From Terriglobia bacterium (GTDB lineage Bacteria; Acidobacteriota; Terriglobia; Bryobacterales; Bryobacteraceae), in contig JAJPIT010000031.1 in NCBI GenBank assembly GCA_021324615.1, positions 26,482 through 90,481 on the forward strand: DNA of 64,000 bases. The letters run 5' to 3'. Each line of letters starts with the position of its first letter. The stretch's first letter is position 1. Positions 36,066-45,281 of the stretch are shown piece after piece. Made by a program: the position numbers and the translations under genes. Below the pieces are notes generated by a model that worked only from the letters and a program-made list of their open reading frames with translations, searched no databases and was not told the DNA's origin.

Positions 36066-37322
36066 TTATCCCTTGGCGAAATACAAGGACGCGGCGCGCT
36101 CCAGCTCGGATTTGGTCATCACCGGGGCGCGGCCCTCGTAGCGGCCGATGGCCAGCAGGATGGTGCAAATGTCGGCGGGATAACAGGCGCGCAGCTCGGT
36201 CCGGCCTTCGCGCAGGCACAGCTTGCGGAGATATTCGGCGCTGTCCGGCTCGGCCTGGAGATTGCGGGCCTGCACCACGCGGGCGAAGATGGCGTCGAAA
36301 CTGGCGGCGTCCACGGCCTCGACGTATATCTTGTTGTGGATGCGCCGCAGGAACGCTTCGTCGGCCAGATCCGCGGGTTCCAGGTTGGTGGAAAACACCA
36401 CCATCAGCTCGAAGGGGATCTGGAACTTGACGCCGTAGCGCAGGGTCAGATAGTCGACGCGCCGGTCGAGCGGGACGATCCAGCGGTTGAGCAGATCGCG
36501 GGGCGACATCAACTGGCGGCCGAAGTCGTCGATGATCAGAATGCCGTTGTTGGCCTTCATCTGCAAGGGCGCGGCGTAGATGCCGGAAGCTTCGTCCAGA
36601 CGCAGTTCGAGCATGCTTGGAATCAGCTCGCCGCCGACCACGATGCAGGGCCGCTTGCAGGTGACCCAGCGCGGATCCAGATCGGGCTCTTCGCTGTCGA
36701 TGATCTGGTGCACCACCGGGTCGTACAGGCTGATCACCTGGTTATCGACTTCCACGGCATAGGGAATCAGCACGGCGTCCTGATAGACGCGCAGCATCCG
36801 TTCGGCCAGGCTGGTTTTGCCGTTGCCGGTCGGGCCGTAAATGAAGATGGAGTTCTGCGAGATGATGGCCGGGCCGAGCTGATCCAGCATGCGGTCGGTC
36901 ACCACCAGATCGGCGAAGGCCTGCCGCAGAGTTTTGCGGTCCACGTGCACTTTCGCGGCCTGCGCCTTGGTCGCCGCGTGGTATTCCTTGAGGGACACCG
37001 GGCAGGCGCCGGCGTATTGGGAAACCTGGAATCGCTCGCCCGCCAGTTGTTTTCCGCTCATCGACAAAGTGAAGTTGTAGTCGTTGCCGTTCATTCCCTT
37101 GATTTCGACCAGCTGCTGGGAGCGCATATGGCGAAAGACGGCGTCGACGATCGGGATGGACAGGCGAAGCGAACGGCTCAGACCGGCCAGGGTGCAGTGG
37201 CCTTCGATCAGCATTCGCCGGAGCACCAGATCCAGCACGAGCGACTCGGAAATGCCTAACTCGTTGAACGTCTGCGGAATCGCCGGATTGAACCGAGCCC
37301 GCACGGGCGCGAAGGTGGTCAT
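36066..37322 (-). CDS. Winged-helix AAA ATPase
   Basis: A 418-residue protein. The N-terminal third looks like winged helices (LTLAGLSRSLRL-type packing, IVDAVFRHMRSQQLVEIKG). The ATPase domain has Walker A GPTGNGKTS (163-171), Walker B ILIIDDFGRQ, and a sensor VVFSTNLEP. A lid domain follows. Beyond AAA membership I do not recognise the family. It is divergent from the secretin, 111 bases apart, so a role in assembling a secretion or pilus system is plausible but unproven. GGGAGG seven bases upstream fixes the ATG. Confidence 0.82.
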   Translation of the reverse strand: MTTFAPVRARFNPAIPQTFNELGISESLVLDLVLRRMLIEGHCTLAGLSRSLRLSIPIVDAVFRHMRSQQLVEIKGMNGNDYNFTLSMSGKQLAGERFQVSQYAGACPVSLKEYHAATKAQAAKVHVDRKTLRQAFADLVVTDRMLDQLGPAIISQNSIFIYGPTGNGKTSLAERMLRVYQDAVLIPYAVEVDNQVISLYDPVVHQIIDSEEPDLDPRWVTCKRPCIVVGGELIPSMLELRLDEASGIYAAPLQMKANNGILIIDDFGRQLMSPRDLLNRWIVPLDRRVDYLTLRYGVKFQIPFELMVVFSTNLEPADLADEAFLRRIHNKIYVEAVDAASFDAIFARVVQARNLQAEPDSAEYLRKLCLREGRTELRACYPADICTILLAIGRYEGRAPVMTKSELERAASLYFAKG

Positions 37323-37433
37323 GGGAAAACCTCCCGTGGAAATATCGTCAGGCGCACGGCAAAACGTTATGCACGGAGCGGAGGCGGCCGGCGTCATATG
37401 GTCATGCTGCGGTGGGCGAATTCGCGGCGCGGG

Positions 37434-39032
37434 ATGATTCGGCGCATCGCAGGGGCGGCAACCCCGGTGAAGCTTCTCGGCGTGCTGCTGGTGTGCGCGG
37501 CCGGCGCGGCGGGATCCGATTTCGCCTCGCGGCTCTATCAGCAAGGGCTTAAGGCGGAGCGCGCCGGCGATTACGTGCACGCCTATCTGCTGTACGCGCG
37601 CGCGGCGGCGCTCGATCCGGGCAATGCGGTGTATGCGGGAAAGAAGACGGCCATGCGCGGCATCGCCATGACCACCTCGCGCCAGGAGCTCGGCCCCGAT
37701 CCGGCCCAGAATGAAGCGCCCGCTTCGCCCGCGGCCGAGCTCAGCGCGGAGGATCTGATGGAGGCCCGCCAAGCTCTGCCGCCGCCGCGCCTGATCGGCG
37801 CCTCCGGAACAAAGACGTTCGACTTAAGAGGCGATGCGCGCGAGATCTTCGAAAAAGTGGCGGCGGCGTATGGATTGCAAGTGGTCTTCGATCCGGATTA
37901 TCAATCCCCTCCTCCGATCACGTTCCGCCTGCAAGGGGCGGCCTGGCAAGAGGCGCTGCACGCGCTCGAAACCCAGGCCAATTCGTTTCTGGTTCCGGTA
38001 AACGAAAAGCTCGCCCTGGTGCTGCGCGACACCCCGCAGAACCGCACGCAGCATTCCCCCGCCATGGCCGTGGCCATCCCGATTCCGGAGCGGATGTCGG
38101 TGCAGGACGCGCAGGAGCTGGTCACGGCCGTGCAGCAGACCTTCGATCTCCGGCGGGCGCAGACCGATCCGCTGCGCCGCCTGGTTTTCCTGCGGGATCA
38201 GGCGTCGAAAGTCCTTGCGGCGCGGCAGTTGTTTTACACGCTTTCCCAGATCCGCCCGCAGGTGGAGATCGACGTCGAGCTGATCTCGGTGAACAAGAAC
38301 TCCTCGCTCGAATACGGCATTTCGCTTCCCAATCAGCTTTCGGTGATCAATTTTGTGGGACCGATGGCTCTTCCGGCGGCGGCCAGCGCGCTGGCGCGGG
38401 TGACGGGAAAGTCCACGCCGTTCGGCCTGGGGGTCACCTCGGCCACGGTTTTCGCGACGCTGGCGCGCTCCTCGGCAACAACCCTGCTCCAATCGCAGAT
38501 GGTGTCGCTGGACGGGCAGGCGGCGACGCTGCACGTCGGCTCGCGCTATCCGGTCGCGGGCAATCAGTATCTGGGAACGGTGGCGGCGGGCGCCGGCCAG
38601 GTGTACACGCCTCCGGTCCAGGTGAATTTCGTGGATCTGGGGCTGGAGCTGAAGATCACCCCGTCGGTGAACGAGGGCGGCGATATCACGCTTGAGGTGG
38701 ATGCGTCGTTTAAGGAGCTGGCGGGCGCGGCGGTGGACGGCATCCCGGTCATCGCCAACACGCAGTACACCGGCAAGGTCCGGTTGCGGTCCGGCGAATG
38801 GGCGGTACTGGCGGGCTTGGTGCAAAAGGACGAATCCACCACCCGCACCGGAATTCCCGGGCTGGCGGACCTTCCGGTGTTGGGTAAGATTTTCAGTCAC
38901 AACACGATCCTTAAGGACTCCAGCGACGTGCTGCTGGTGATGAAACCTCGGCTGACCACGCCGGCGCCCTGGGAGCGGACGTCCAAACCGCTGTGGGTGG
39001 GCACTGAGAGCCGCCCGCTGACGCTGTACTGA
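37434..39032 (+). CDS. Secretin (type II/IV pilus outer-membrane channel family)
   Basis: A secretin-type protein of 532 residues from the ATG at 37434. A signal peptide precedes a TPR-like repeat (LYQQGLKAERAGDYVHAYLLYARAA). The STN/N0 domain follows (KTFDLRGDAREIFEKVAAAYGL read in pieces). After N1-type repeats comes the secretin core with EIDVELISVNKNSSLEYGIS, GLELKITPSVNEGGDITLEVDASF and IPGLADLPVLGKIFSH. It would form a multimeric outer-membrane channel. No pilin, pilB or gspE lies nearby. A GTG at 37467 directly before KLLGVLL is another possible start. Confidence 0.9.
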   Translation: MIRRIAGAATPVKLLGVLLVCAAGAAGSDFASRLYQQGLKAERAGDYVHAYLLYARAAALDPGNAVYAGKKTAMRGIAMTTSRQELGPDPAQNEAPASPAAELSAEDLMEARQALPPPRLIGASGTKTFDLRGDAREIFEKVAAAYGLQVVFDPDYQSPPPITFRLQGAAWQEALHALETQANSFLVPVNEKLALVLRDTPQNRTQHSPAMAVAIPIPERMSVQDAQELVTAVQQTFDLRRAQTDPLRRLVFLRDQASKVLAARQLFYTLSQIRPQVEIDVELISVNKNSSLEYGISLPNQLSVINFVGPMALPAAASALARVTGKSTPFGLGVTSATVFATLARSSATTLLQSQMVSLDGQAATLHVGSRYPVAGNQYLGTVAAGAGQVYTPPVQVNFVDLGLELKITPSVNEGGDITLEVDASFKELAGAAVDGIPVIANTQYTGKVRLRSGEWAVLAGLVQKDESTTRTGIPGLADLPVLGKIFSHNTILKDSSDVLLVMKPRLTTPAPWERTSKPLWVGTESRPLTLY

Positions 39033-39175
39033 AGCGCCGGGCGGCCGGTCCTGGATGCCGCCGCGGAGGACCCGGCGCCGGACAGGCGCACGGAAACGAC
39101 ACGGTTACGGTTCCGAACCACGGGGGGTTCGCCGCAAGAACCTCCTGCTACTTGTTATATACTCACGGAAGCGCC

Positions 39176-39460
39176 ATGCCGGATCTCAGACTAGGCGACG
39201 TCATCGATGATTATTGCGTGAAGTGCCGCCGCTTGACCAATCACTCCATCGTGTCGCTGATGAACGGGAGCGCGGCGAAAGTCCGCTGCCGGACCTGCTA
39301 CAACGACCACGATTACCGCCGGGAACAGGCTCCGCCGAGCAAAAAGGAGCTGGCTCGGCAGAAGGAGCTTTACAACGAAGTTCTGTCCGCAGTCGCGCCG
39401 GCCGCCGGCACGGCTGCCCCGGATACGCCGCCGGCCGGGGGCAAGAAGAAAAAGAAATAG
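39176..39460 (+). CDS. Hypothetical small zinc-finger-like protein
   Basis: The 94 residues contain two Cys pairs, YCVKCRRLTNH and VRCRTCYNDHDY, spaced like a zinc knuckle, then a charged linker and a Lys-rich tail of five lysines. The fold and partner are unknown to me. It could bind nucleic acid. GGAAG before the ATG at 39176 and a TATACT about 12 bases upstream support this start over an ATG eight codons earlier. Confidence 0.7.
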   Translation: MPDLRLGDVIDDYCVKCRRLTNHSIVSLMNGSAAKVRCRTCYNDHDYRREQAPPSKKELARQKELYNEVLSAVAPAAGTAAPDTPPAGGKKKKK

Positions 39461-39504
39461 CTGCGCTTGGGTTGCGCCGCAGGCGCCGCAACCGGACCGG
39501 GGGC

Positions 39505-40104
39505 CTAGACGGGATCGAGCAGGTGCCCCAGTTTTTCTTTCTTGGTGCGCAGATAATCTCGCGCCGGCTGGACCGGCGTCACCAGGCAGGGCACGCGCTC
39601 GGCCACGCGCACTCCGGCGCGCTCCAAGGCCTGGATCTTCTCAGGGTTGTTCGACATTAAGCGCACCGCCGTCAAGCCGAAATACTGCAAAATCCGGGCC
39701 GGCAGCTCATATCCGCGCAGATCGGCCTGGAAACCGAGCCGCTCATTGGCCTCCACCGTATCGGCGCCGTTGTCCTGCAACTGGTAGGCGCGGAGCTTGT
39801 TGAGAAGGCCGATCCCGCGGCCTTCCTGGTGCTCGTAGATCAACAGGCCGCGGCTTTCCCGCGCGATGGACTCCAGCGCCAGTTCCAGTTGCGCCCGGCA
39901 GTCGCAGCGCAGGCTGTGGAAGACGTCGCCGGTCAGGCACTGGGAATGGATCCGGACCAGCGGCGGCGGGTCCGCGCTTAAATCGCCCATTTTCAACGCC
40001 ACGGCTTCCTCGCCCCGGCCCCGGAAGCCGAAGATGCGGAACTGCCCGAAACGGCTGGGGAAGTTGGCTTCGGCGACCTTCTTCAATGAAGCGGCGCGGG
40101 ACAT
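39505..40104 (-). CDS. ribA: GTP cyclohydrolase II
   Basis: It opens GTP in the first step of riboflavin synthesis. Signatures are LVRIHSQCLTGDVF and SLRCDCRAQL with the three zinc cysteines, then YEHQEGRGIGL, ANERLGFQADLRGYE and RLMSNNPEKIQAL. It is the stand-alone form without the RibB domain. An ATG at 40125 is overlapped by the TATAAT of the putative promoter, so I take the next ATG (40104), which gives 199 residues and matches the E. coli N-terminus better. Confidence 0.96.
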   Translation of the reverse strand: MSRAASLKKVAEANFPSRFGQFRIFGFRGRGEEAVALKMGDLSADPPPLVRIHSQCLTGDVFHSLRCDCRAQLELALESIARESRGLLIYEHQEGRGIGLLNKLRAYQLQDNGADTVEANERLGFQADLRGYELPARILQYFGLTAVRLMSNNPEKIQALERAGVRVAERVPCLVTPVQPARDYLRTKKEKLGHLLDPV

Positions 40105-40123
40105 GAGTGCGGCGGGTACTTTC

Positions 40124-40131
40124 ATTATAAT
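40124..40131. promoter_or_regulatory. Self-complementary -10 element shared by divergent promoters
   Basis: The octamer ATTATAAT reads the same on both strands and offers a perfect TATAAT toward the kinase gene (40126-40131, plus) and toward ribA (40129-40124, minus). RNA polymerase could bind in only one direction at a time. The predicted starts are near 40138 (plus) and 40117 (minus). Confidence 0.6.
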
Positions 40132-40146
40132 GATGCGTGGCGGGAT

Positions 40147-41490
40147 ATGGTTTCACAGCATCTGGTGGTTCTGCTGGTGAAGCTCGCGGTGGCGGCCTCG
40201 CTGGCCAGCATCCTCACGCGCAGCGGGCGCTTCCAGCGCATGCTGATGCGCGAGGAGCGCACGCTGGCGCAGCGGGTGCAGATGGCGCTGGTGTGCTCGG
40301 CCATCTTCGGAACCGGGGTGCTGGCCCGGGTGATCGAACCGGAGTCGTATCAGGCGCTGGACCTGGGTCTGGAAGGAAGCCTCGCCATGGGGATGCTGGG
40401 CGGTTACGTCACCGGACTGCTGGCGGGCGTTCTGATCCCGCTGCCCGCCGTTCTGCGCGGCGAATGGATGTCGCTGATCCTGTTCGCCGCCTCAGGCGTG
40501 CTGGGAGGAGTGCTGCGCGACGTGGCGCCGGACAAGGAAGCGATCTGGCAGTTTTCTCCGTTTCCCGATCTGAGCCTGTGGAGGCTGGTCCGCCGCCGCG
40601 ATCTGCGCCTGCCGGCCTACAGCCTGGGCTGCGTGCTGGTCATTGTGCTGGCGGAGATGCTGCGCCAGGTCGTTTCCCGGCACTTCAAATCGGCGTTTTC
40701 GCTGGAGCAGCAGTTTCACGACGGCCCCTGGATGATCGTGGCCATCTACGCCTCGACGCTGTTCGCCACCGCGCTGCCGATCAAGATCTGGAACAGCAAC
40801 CGTAACGAAAAAAAGCTGGAGCAACAGCAGCTTCACTTGAACGAGGCGCGGTTGTCGGCGCTGAGCCGCCAGATCAATCCGCACTTCCTGTTCAACACGC
40901 TGAATTCGGTGGCGAGCCTGATCCGCCTGGACCCGGACCAGGCCCGCCAGGTGGTGTACAAATTGTCGAAAATTCTGCGCCGATTGTTGCGTCAACAGGA
41001 CAATTTGACGTCCCTCGGCGAAGAGCTGTCGTTTGTGGACGATTACCTTTCGATCGAGATGGTGCGCTTCGGCGACAAGCTCCGTTTTGTGAAGGATATC
41101 GACCCGGCCACGCTCGATCTGCTGGTGCCCAGCATGCTTTTGCAGCCGCTGGTGGAAAACAGCATTCGCCACGGGCTCTCCAGCAAAGTCGACGGCGGCA
41201 CCATCCGCATCCGCAGCCGCCTGGCGGCCGGCCGCTTGCAGATTGCGGTGGAGGACGACGGGGTGGGCATCCCGGAGGCCAAGCTGGCCACGCTGTTTGA
41301 GCAGGGCATCGGCGTCAGCAACGTGAACGAGCGCCTGAAGGTCCTTTTCGGCGATGATTACAAAATGTGGATCGACAGCCGCCCGGGAGAGGGAACCCTT
41401 ACGGGCATCGAACTTCCCGGGCAGGCCAGCGGTGCGATACTGGCGGAAACAGTGGTGAATACATTGGTGAACGGCGGGAGCCGCATTTGA
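40147..41490 (+). CDS. LytS/YehU-type sensor histidine kinase
   Basis: A 447-residue membrane kinase. The N-terminal half (about 5-215) has six hydrophobic segments of the 5TM-LYT kind. The HisKA-7-type domain has the phosphoacceptor His246 in SRQINPHFLFNTLNS, and the HATPase has LLQPLVENSIRHGL, VEDDGVGIPE and GIGVSNVNERLK. Such kinases commonly sense cell-wall or small-metabolite cues and pair with LytTR regulators. None is adjacent. Instead, its TGA overlaps the TTG start of a methyltransferase (TTGA), suggesting joint production. Confidence 0.92.
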   Translation: MVSQHLVVLLVKLAVAASLASILTRSGRFQRMLMREERTLAQRVQMALVCSAIFGTGVLARVIEPESYQALDLGLEGSLAMGMLGGYVTGLLAGVLIPLPAVLRGEWMSLILFAASGVLGGVLRDVAPDKEAIWQFSPFPDLSLWRLVRRRDLRLPAYSLGCVLVIVLAEMLRQVVSRHFKSAFSLEQQFHDGPWMIVAIYASTLFATALPIKIWNSNRNEKKLEQQQLHLNEARLSALSRQINPHFLFNTLNSVASLIRLDPDQARQVVYKLSKILRRLLRQQDNLTSLGEELSFVDDYLSIEMVRFGDKLRFVKDIDPATLDLLVPSMLLQPLVENSIRHGLSSKVDGGTIRIRSRLAAGRLQIAVEDDGVGIPEAKLATLFEQGIGVSNVNERLKVLFGDDYKMWIDSRPGEGTLTGIELPGQASGAILAETVVNTLVNGGSRI

Positions 41491-42176
41491 GCGAACTGAA
41501 CTACTCGATTCTTCTTCCGCGGGCGGAACAGCAGATGCCGCGAACCATTGCGGAACGCACGCGCCGCGTCTATGACACGCTGGCCTCAGTCTATCCGGTG
41601 AGCACGTTCTTTTTCCATTCCAAGGCGCACGCCTGCGCCATGCGGCATGCCGGGATCCGCGACGGAATGCGCGTGCTGGAGCTGGCCACCGGTTCGGGCG
41701 AGATGTTCCAGCGCCTGGTGAAAGCCAACCCCAGCGGCAAGACCTTCGGCCTGGATCTGTCCCCCAAGATGGCCGCGCGGACACAGCGGCGCGCCCGCCG
41801 CGCGTTTCCCAAGGCGCAGGCGCACTGCGGTGCGGTGGACGTCCGCAGCATGCCGTTCCGCAATGCCAGCTTCGACGCGGTGGTGTGCTGCTATTTGTTT
41901 GAGCTGCTGGCGCACGACGATATTCGCCTCACCCTGCGCGAGATCCGGCGCGTCCTTTGCCCTGGAGGAAAATTCGCGCTGGTGGTGATCGGCCAGAACG
42001 CGACCATGTTCAACCGTCTCTATGGCGTCTGCGGCAAGCTGGTGCCGGCGTTCTGGGGGCGGCAGATCGAGCGCTCCGTGCCCCATCTGGTGGAAGAGGC
42101 CGGGCTGCGCATCGTGGACACCCATTCGGTCCGCCAGACCGGCTATCCCTCGCGCGTGCTGATCGCCAGGCGATAA
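41487..42176 (+). CDS. Class I SAM-dependent methyltransferase
   Basis: A 229-residue methyltransferase. The SAM-binding motif I is MRVLELATGSGEMFQ, motif II FGLDLSPKMAARTQ, and the acidic loop of post-I includes DVRSMPFRNASFDAVVCCYLFE. It is related to UbiE/MenG-type enzymes, with VYDTLASVYP near the N-terminus; the acceptor is unknown. The TTG start is embedded in the kinase stop (TTGA) and preceded by GGGAG six bases upstream. Confidence 0.86.
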   Translation: MSELNYSILLPRAEQQMPRTIAERTRRVYDTLASVYPVSTFFFHSKAHACAMRHAGIRDGMRVLELATGSGEMFQRLVKANPSGKTFGLDLSPKMAARTQRRARRAFPKAQAHCGAVDVRSMPFRNASFDAVVCCYLFELLAHDDIRLTLREIRRVLCPGGKFALVVIGQNATMFNRLYGVCGKLVPAFWGRQIERSVPHLVEEAGLRIVDTHSVRQTGYPSRVLIARR

Positions 42177-42269
42177 TCCTTAAATTTTCAAAATTTCCTT
42201 GCCACCTCCGCCGCGATGGGGGATATTGAAGTTAGGCCTCGCGCCTTTTATGGGCTTGCCGGATCCAGC

Positions 42270-43517
42270 ATGGCGGAGCAGCAGATTCTGTACCTCACCG
42301 AACTGCGCGGCCTCAAGGTCTACGACCTTAAGCGGCGCAAAATCGGTGTGCTCAAAGACGCCGCGCTGGTGCCGCTGATCGATCCGGTCCGCATCGACCG
42401 TTTTTTGATGGGCGGCGGAGGCTGGACCTGGCTGGCCATCCGCCACGACCAGATCCGGTCCATTTCGCTGGACGGCATTTATCTTAAGGATGAAAACCTC
42501 ACTCCTTACCATTCCGACGAGTACATGCTGCGGATGGTGCGCGATCTTCTCGATCAGCAGATCATCGACGCGCAGGGCCGCAAGGTGGTTCGCGTAAACG
42601 ACATCACCTTTGAGGTGCGGCATGAAGAAGGCGGCGACGAGCTGTGGGTGCTGGAGGTCGATATCGGCATCCGCAGCATCTTCCGGCGCCTGCTCGCCGG
42701 CATCCTGCCGCCGCGCTGGGTGCGCCGCTTGCAGGTCCGGATTCCCCCGCACTCGATCCGCTGGGAGTTTTGCAACATTCTCGAGCCCGATCCGCAGCGC
42801 CGCCTGCGCCTGAACATCTCCAACCGCCTGCTGGAAGACATGCACCCGGCCGACCTGGCCGATATCGTCGAGAAACTCAGCCCGCAGGACCGCGAGGCGA
42901 TCTTTGAAAACATCGACAGTGAAGTCGCCGCCGAAACCCTCTCGGAAGTCGATCCGGGCATTCAGGCCAGCATTCTGGCTTCGCTGGAGACCGAAAAGGC
43001 GGCCGATATCGTGGAGGAAATGCCGCCGGATGAAGCCGCCGACGTGTTGGCCGAGCTCGAGCAGGAAACCAGCCAGGGCATTCTTCAGGAGATGGAAGCC
43101 GAACCCAAATCCGAGGTTTCCGAACTTCTGGAGTTCGAGGAAGATACCGCGGGCGGCATGATGAACACCGAATACGTCGCCCTGCGCGAGGACGCCACGG
43201 TGGCCGACGCGCTGGCGGCGCTTAGGGAAAATGAGGAGCTGCTTGAAAACCTCAACACCCTGTTCTTGGTCGACGCCGAGGATCGCCTGAAGGGCGCGGT
43301 GCCGCTGGCCCGCCTGTTCCTGCATGAAGGCGCCACTCCGCTGGCTTCGCTCGCCGCCGACTCGCTGATCCAGGTGCCGGTCTCCGAGCGTCAGGACCGC
43401 ATCACCGAGCTGTTCGATAAATACAATCTGCTCGCCCTGCCGGTGGTGGATGAGGATGGAAAACTGGCGGGCGTGATCACCGCCGACGATATCATCTCCG
43501 TGCTGCGGCAGAAATAA
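42270..43517 (+). CDS. MgtE N-domain / CBS-pair protein without a channel
   Basis: A 415-residue cytoplasmic protein. The N-terminus has PRC-barrel-like segments (VYDLKRRKIGVLKDA and GRKVVRVNDITFEV). The MgtE N-domain superhelix follows (MHPADLADIVEKLSPQDRE and EMPPDEAADVLAELE), then two CBS domains (EDTAGGMMNTEYVALRED and LALPVVDEDGKLAGVITADD). The Mg-channel membrane domain that usually follows is missing; the chain ends at VLRQK. It may sense Mg2+ or nucleotides and act on a partner. In related genomes such proteins sit beside NRAMP transporters, which are absent here. An ATG at 42216 is a possible earlier start. Confidence 0.85.
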   Translation: MAEQQILYLTELRGLKVYDLKRRKIGVLKDAALVPLIDPVRIDRFLMGGGGWTWLAIRHDQIRSISLDGIYLKDENLTPYHSDEYMLRMVRDLLDQQIIDAQGRKVVRVNDITFEVRHEEGGDELWVLEVDIGIRSIFRRLLAGILPPRWVRRLQVRIPPHSIRWEFCNILEPDPQRRLRLNISNRLLEDMHPADLADIVEKLSPQDREAIFENIDSEVAAETLSEVDPGIQASILASLETEKAADIVEEMPPDEAADVLAELEQETSQGILQEMEAEPKSEVSELLEFEEDTAGGMMNTEYVALREDATVADALAALRENEELLENLNTLFLVDAEDRLKGAVPLARLFLHEGATPLASLAADSLIQVPVSERQDRITELFDKYNLLALPVVDEDGKLAGVITADDIISVLRQK

Positions 43518-43532
43518 TTTTTTCAGCCGGAT

Positions 43533-44531
43533 TTATTCTCCGGCGGACCGGGCAAGTCCCAGCAGCCGCGCCGCGTTGCCGCCGAGGATGCGCGCCTTAT
43601 CTTCTTCCGATATATCCAGCGCACGGATGCTTTCCAGCATCCGCCGCGGGCTGCCGATCTGATGCGCGTAATCGCTGCCGGCCAGCAGATGGTCCGCGCC
43701 CGCAAACGCCATCGCCAGCTTCAGCGCATGGGGATCGAAGTTCACCGTATCGAAGTAGAATTTTTTCAGATACTGGCTCGGCGGGCGCTGGATGTTTTCG
43801 CGGCATTCCTTGAACGCGCTGTAGCCGCGGTCCAGCCGCTCGGCCAGATACGGTATGGCGCCGCCCAGATGAGCCAGCGCCCATTGGATGCGCGGGAATC
43901 TTTCCGGTACGCCCGCGAACACGAGTTTTGCCGCCGCCAGCGTCGTATCGAACGGGAATCCGACCAGCGGCATCAGCCAGAAATCTGTCATCGCTTCGAC
44001 GCCCAGCGGATGCGTGGGATGGATGTAGAGCACCGCCTCCAGCTCATCGGCCAATTCGTACAGCGGCCAGTATCGCCGGTCCGCCAGCGCGATTCCGTTC
44101 ACGTTGCCGAACAGCATCGCTCCCCGCAATCCGAGCTGGCGCATGGCCCGTTCCAATTCCTTCACCGACGCTTCGGGATCGTTCAGCGGCAGCGTCGCCA
44201 GCGCGGTGAAGCGGCCCGGATGCGCGGCGATTCCCTGGGCGAATTCGTCGTTGACCAGCGACGCCAGACGCGCCGCCACGGCCGGCGTCTCGACATGCGT
44301 GCCCGGCGTGGTCAGGGTGAGCACCTGCATATCGATGCCCAGATCGTCCAGCATCTCTTCGCGAATCGTCAAATCGCGCTGGCCCGGAACCGCGATGTTG
44401 TAATCGCCGGGATAGTGCAGAAGCGGGTTGCCGCGCTCGTCATGGCTCACCCGCACCTGGCTCTGGCCGGATTGCAGCGCTTTCAAATATCCAGGCGGAT
44501 AGTAGTGATTGTGAAAATCGATGACCGGCAT
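43533..44531 (-). CDS. Amidohydrolase 2 family protein (ACMSD-like)
   Basis: A 332-residue amidohydrolase starting [16 protein letters not shown], which supplies two metal His residues. Further motifs are [60 protein letters not shown] and [12 protein letters not shown], the last holding the catalytic Asp. The arrangement matches aminocarboxymuconate-semialdehyde decarboxylase-like enzymes that act on aromatic carboxylates, but the substrate cannot be named. It converges on the MgtE-N/CBS gene. Confidence 0.9.
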   Translation of the reverse strand: MPVIDFHNHYYPPGYLKALQSGQSQVRVSHDERGNPLLHYPGDYNIAVPGQRDLTIREEMLDDLGIDMQVLTLTTPGTHVETPAVAARLASLVNDEFAQGIAAHPGRFTALATLPLNDPEASVKELERAMRQLGLRGAMLFGNVNGIALADRRYWPLYELADELEAVLYIHPTHPLGVEAMTDFWLMPLVGFPFDTTLAAAKLVFAGVPERFPRIQWALAHLGGAIPYLAERLDRGYSAFKECRENIQRPPSQYLKKFYFDTVNFDPHALKLAMAFAGADHLLAGSDYAHQIGSPRRMLESIRALDISEEDKARILGGNAARLLGLARSAGE

Positions 44532-44647
44532 GGTTGAGGTTCGCCAACCATGATAATGTACCCCCACGCTCCGGAGCGATCGCGGGCGCCGCGGGCGTTG
44601 TGCTAAACTCAAACAGTCGGCGCGCTGCCGGCATCCAGGACATTTTC

Positions 44648-44842
44648 ATGCCAAAGTTAAAGACCCATAAGGGTGCGGCCAAAAGGTTCAAAAAGACCGG
44701 AACCGGCAAGATCAAACGCCGCCACGCGTTTGCGCGCCATATTCTGACCTCCAAACCGCGCTCGCGCAAGCGGCGGCTGGGTCAGAGCGATGTTGCCGGA
44801 CCGGCCAACGCACCCGAAATTAAGAGAATGCTGCCCTATTAA
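44648..44842 (+). CDS. rpmI: 50S ribosomal protein L35
   Basis: A 64-residue L35: [20 protein letters not shown], then [13 protein letters not shown] and a C-terminal [12 protein letters not shown]. rplT follows, as in most bacteria, but infC is not upstream; instead there is a short leader with TAAACT at 44604-44609 and AGGA before the ATG. Confidence 0.97.
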   Translation: MPKLKTHKGAAKRFKKTGTGKIKRRHAFARHILTSKPRSRKRRLGQSDVAGPANAPEIKRMLPY

Positions 44843-44913
44843 AGGCAGCGAATTCGACTGGACGGGCCAAAATCGCACGTGCCTGATCCGGCCGGGAAGC
44901 AGAAGGAGAAAAC

Positions 44914-45279
44914 GTGCCCAGAGTCAAACGTGGAACCCACCGGAGAGCCAGCCGGAAGAAAACTCTCGCCCGCGCCAAAGGCTTTTTCCTCACCAAGAGC
45001 AAGCTGCACCGCGCCGCCCAGGAGGCGGTGGAAAAATCGCTGCGCTACGGCTACATCGGACGGCGCCTCAAAAAGCGCGACTTCCGCTCGCTGTGGATCG
45101 TGCGCATCGGGGCGGCCTGCCGCTCCGCCGAGATTTCCTACAGCCGCTTCATGGATGGATTGAAGAAGGCCGGCGTCGAGTTGAACCGGAAAATTCTGGC
45201 CGATATGGCCGTCAACGACCCGGCCGCCTTCGGCGCGCTGGTCGAGCAGGCCAAGGCCGCATTAGGAGCCGCAAAGTAA
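44914..45279 (+). CDS. rplT: 50S ribosomal protein L20
   Basis: A 121-residue L20: [20 protein letters not shown], then [36 protein letters not shown] and the C-terminal [20 protein letters not shown]. It binds 23S rRNA early in large-subunit assembly and represses rpmI-rplT in some bacteria. The start is GTG, with AAGGAG seven bases upstream. pheS-pheT, frequent next genes, are not here. Confidence 0.97.
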   Translation: MPRVKRGTHRRASRKKTLARAKGFFLTKSKLHRAAQEAVEKSLRYGYIGRRLKKRDFRSLWIVRIGAACRSAEISYSRFMDGLKKAGVELNRKILADMAVNDPAAFGALVEQAKAALGAAK

Positions 45280-45281
45280 AA

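Noticed and set aside
43520..43545. GCCGG...CCGGC hairpin near the convergent stops of the MgtE-N/CBS and amidohydrolase genes
   Set aside because: Only five base pairs and no T-run after it on either strand, so it is not called a terminator.
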